From: Paracoccaceae bacterium
GTDB lineage: Bacteria; Pseudomonadota; Alphaproteobacteria; Rhodobacterales; Rhodobacteraceae
Assembly (NCBI GenBank): GCA_007131465.1
Contig: SLQN01000367.1
Span: 1 to 5,858 of the forward strand
Length of the DNA: 5,858 nt
Direction of reading: 5' to 3'
Under the pieces are notes generated by a model. The model was given only the letters and a program-made list of their open reading frames with translations, made no database searches and was not told the origin of the DNA. Within the stretch, counting starts at the first letter, position 1, and each line of letters begins with the position of its first letter. Positions 5,599-5,858 of this stretch are shown in pieces. Made by a program: the position numbers and the translations under genes.

Positions 5599-5858
5599 TT
5601 ATATGTCGCATCGCTTTCGAGAAATCTGTTTTGGCCATAACCACCACGACCTCACGAACATGAACTGTCTTATTGGAGTCTTGACGACAAGAAGTAGAAT
5701 TCCGATTGATAACAGGCACCAGATTGCGGCCACTTCATTGGGGTTGTCGGTCAGGAGCATGGCCAGAACTGGTCCAACCAGAAAATGGTACACAGTGAAC
5801 CGCCACGATCCGTACAAGAATGGCAACAGAAAACCAGCCACGAAATAGCTGGGATACA
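5599..5858 (-). CDS. Small integral membrane protein, 5' end beyond the window
   Basis: A minus-strand frame open to the right edge of the window ends at TAA 5599-5601, giving at least 85 residues. A GTG at 5841 opens a shorter frame, but the reading continues upstream through it (YPSYF before VAGFLLP), so the gene most likely starts outside. It shows a helix region FLLPFLYGSWRFTVYHFLVG, then a loop TDNPNEVAAIWC, a second helix LLSIGILLLVV, then KTPIRQ and a Trp-rich tail FVRSWWLWPK. This resembles, from memory, the C-terminal part of the DUF5765-type multi-helix proteins found in alphaproteobacteria; that name needs a profile search. No function is known to me. Its stop abuts the TAA of a doubtful plus-strand frame (5596-5598). 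It has the same orientation as the oxidoreductase operon but lies 1.2 kb upstream of it, so it is unlikely to be part of that operon. Confidence 0.75.
   Translation of the reverse strand, partial: YPSYFVAGFLLPFLYGSWRFTVYHFLVGPVLAMLLTDNPNEVAAIWCLLSIGILLLVVKTPIRQFMFVRSWWLWPKQISRKRCDI

Overview
The window looks like a chromosomal segment of an alphaproteobacterium, probably Rhodobacteraceae-like. This rests on the GC-rich coding sequence and the style of the proteins, not on a database match. Almost everything recognisable is on the minus strand, so the locus reads from right to left.

Right edge (5599-5858): the C-terminal part of a small multi-helix membrane protein, cut by the window end. Middle (about 4430-5598): a gene-poor stretch. 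It holds the C-terminal half of a PsiE-family membrane protein on the plus strand with no usable start, a pair of LacI-operator-like palindromes, and several short open frames that I cannot assign. It looks like a decaying or non-coding interval.

Left three quarters (280-4337): a compact minus-strand operon for a periplasmic molybdenum hydroxylase of the isoquinoline 1-oxidoreductase / membrane-associated aldehyde dehydrogenase type. The order is tri-heme cytochrome c (432 aa), a 25-base gap, the two-[2Fe-2S] small subunit (157 aa), an 8-base overlap, then the molybdopterin-binding large subunit with a Tat signal (755 aa). The expected electron path is substrate to Mo cofactor, to two 2Fe-2S clusters, to the cytochrome hemes, to the respiratory chain. 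The substrate cannot be read from the sequence.

A fourth reading frame (1-269) begins 10 bases after the large subunit behind a good Shine-Dalgarno sequence and runs off the left edge. It may be a further operon member of unknown function. At the head of the operon, a 28-codon open frame with a perfect GGAGG ribosome site overlaps the cytochrome start, a possible translated leader. I see no RNA genes, CRISPR array, intact mobile element or resistance cassette.
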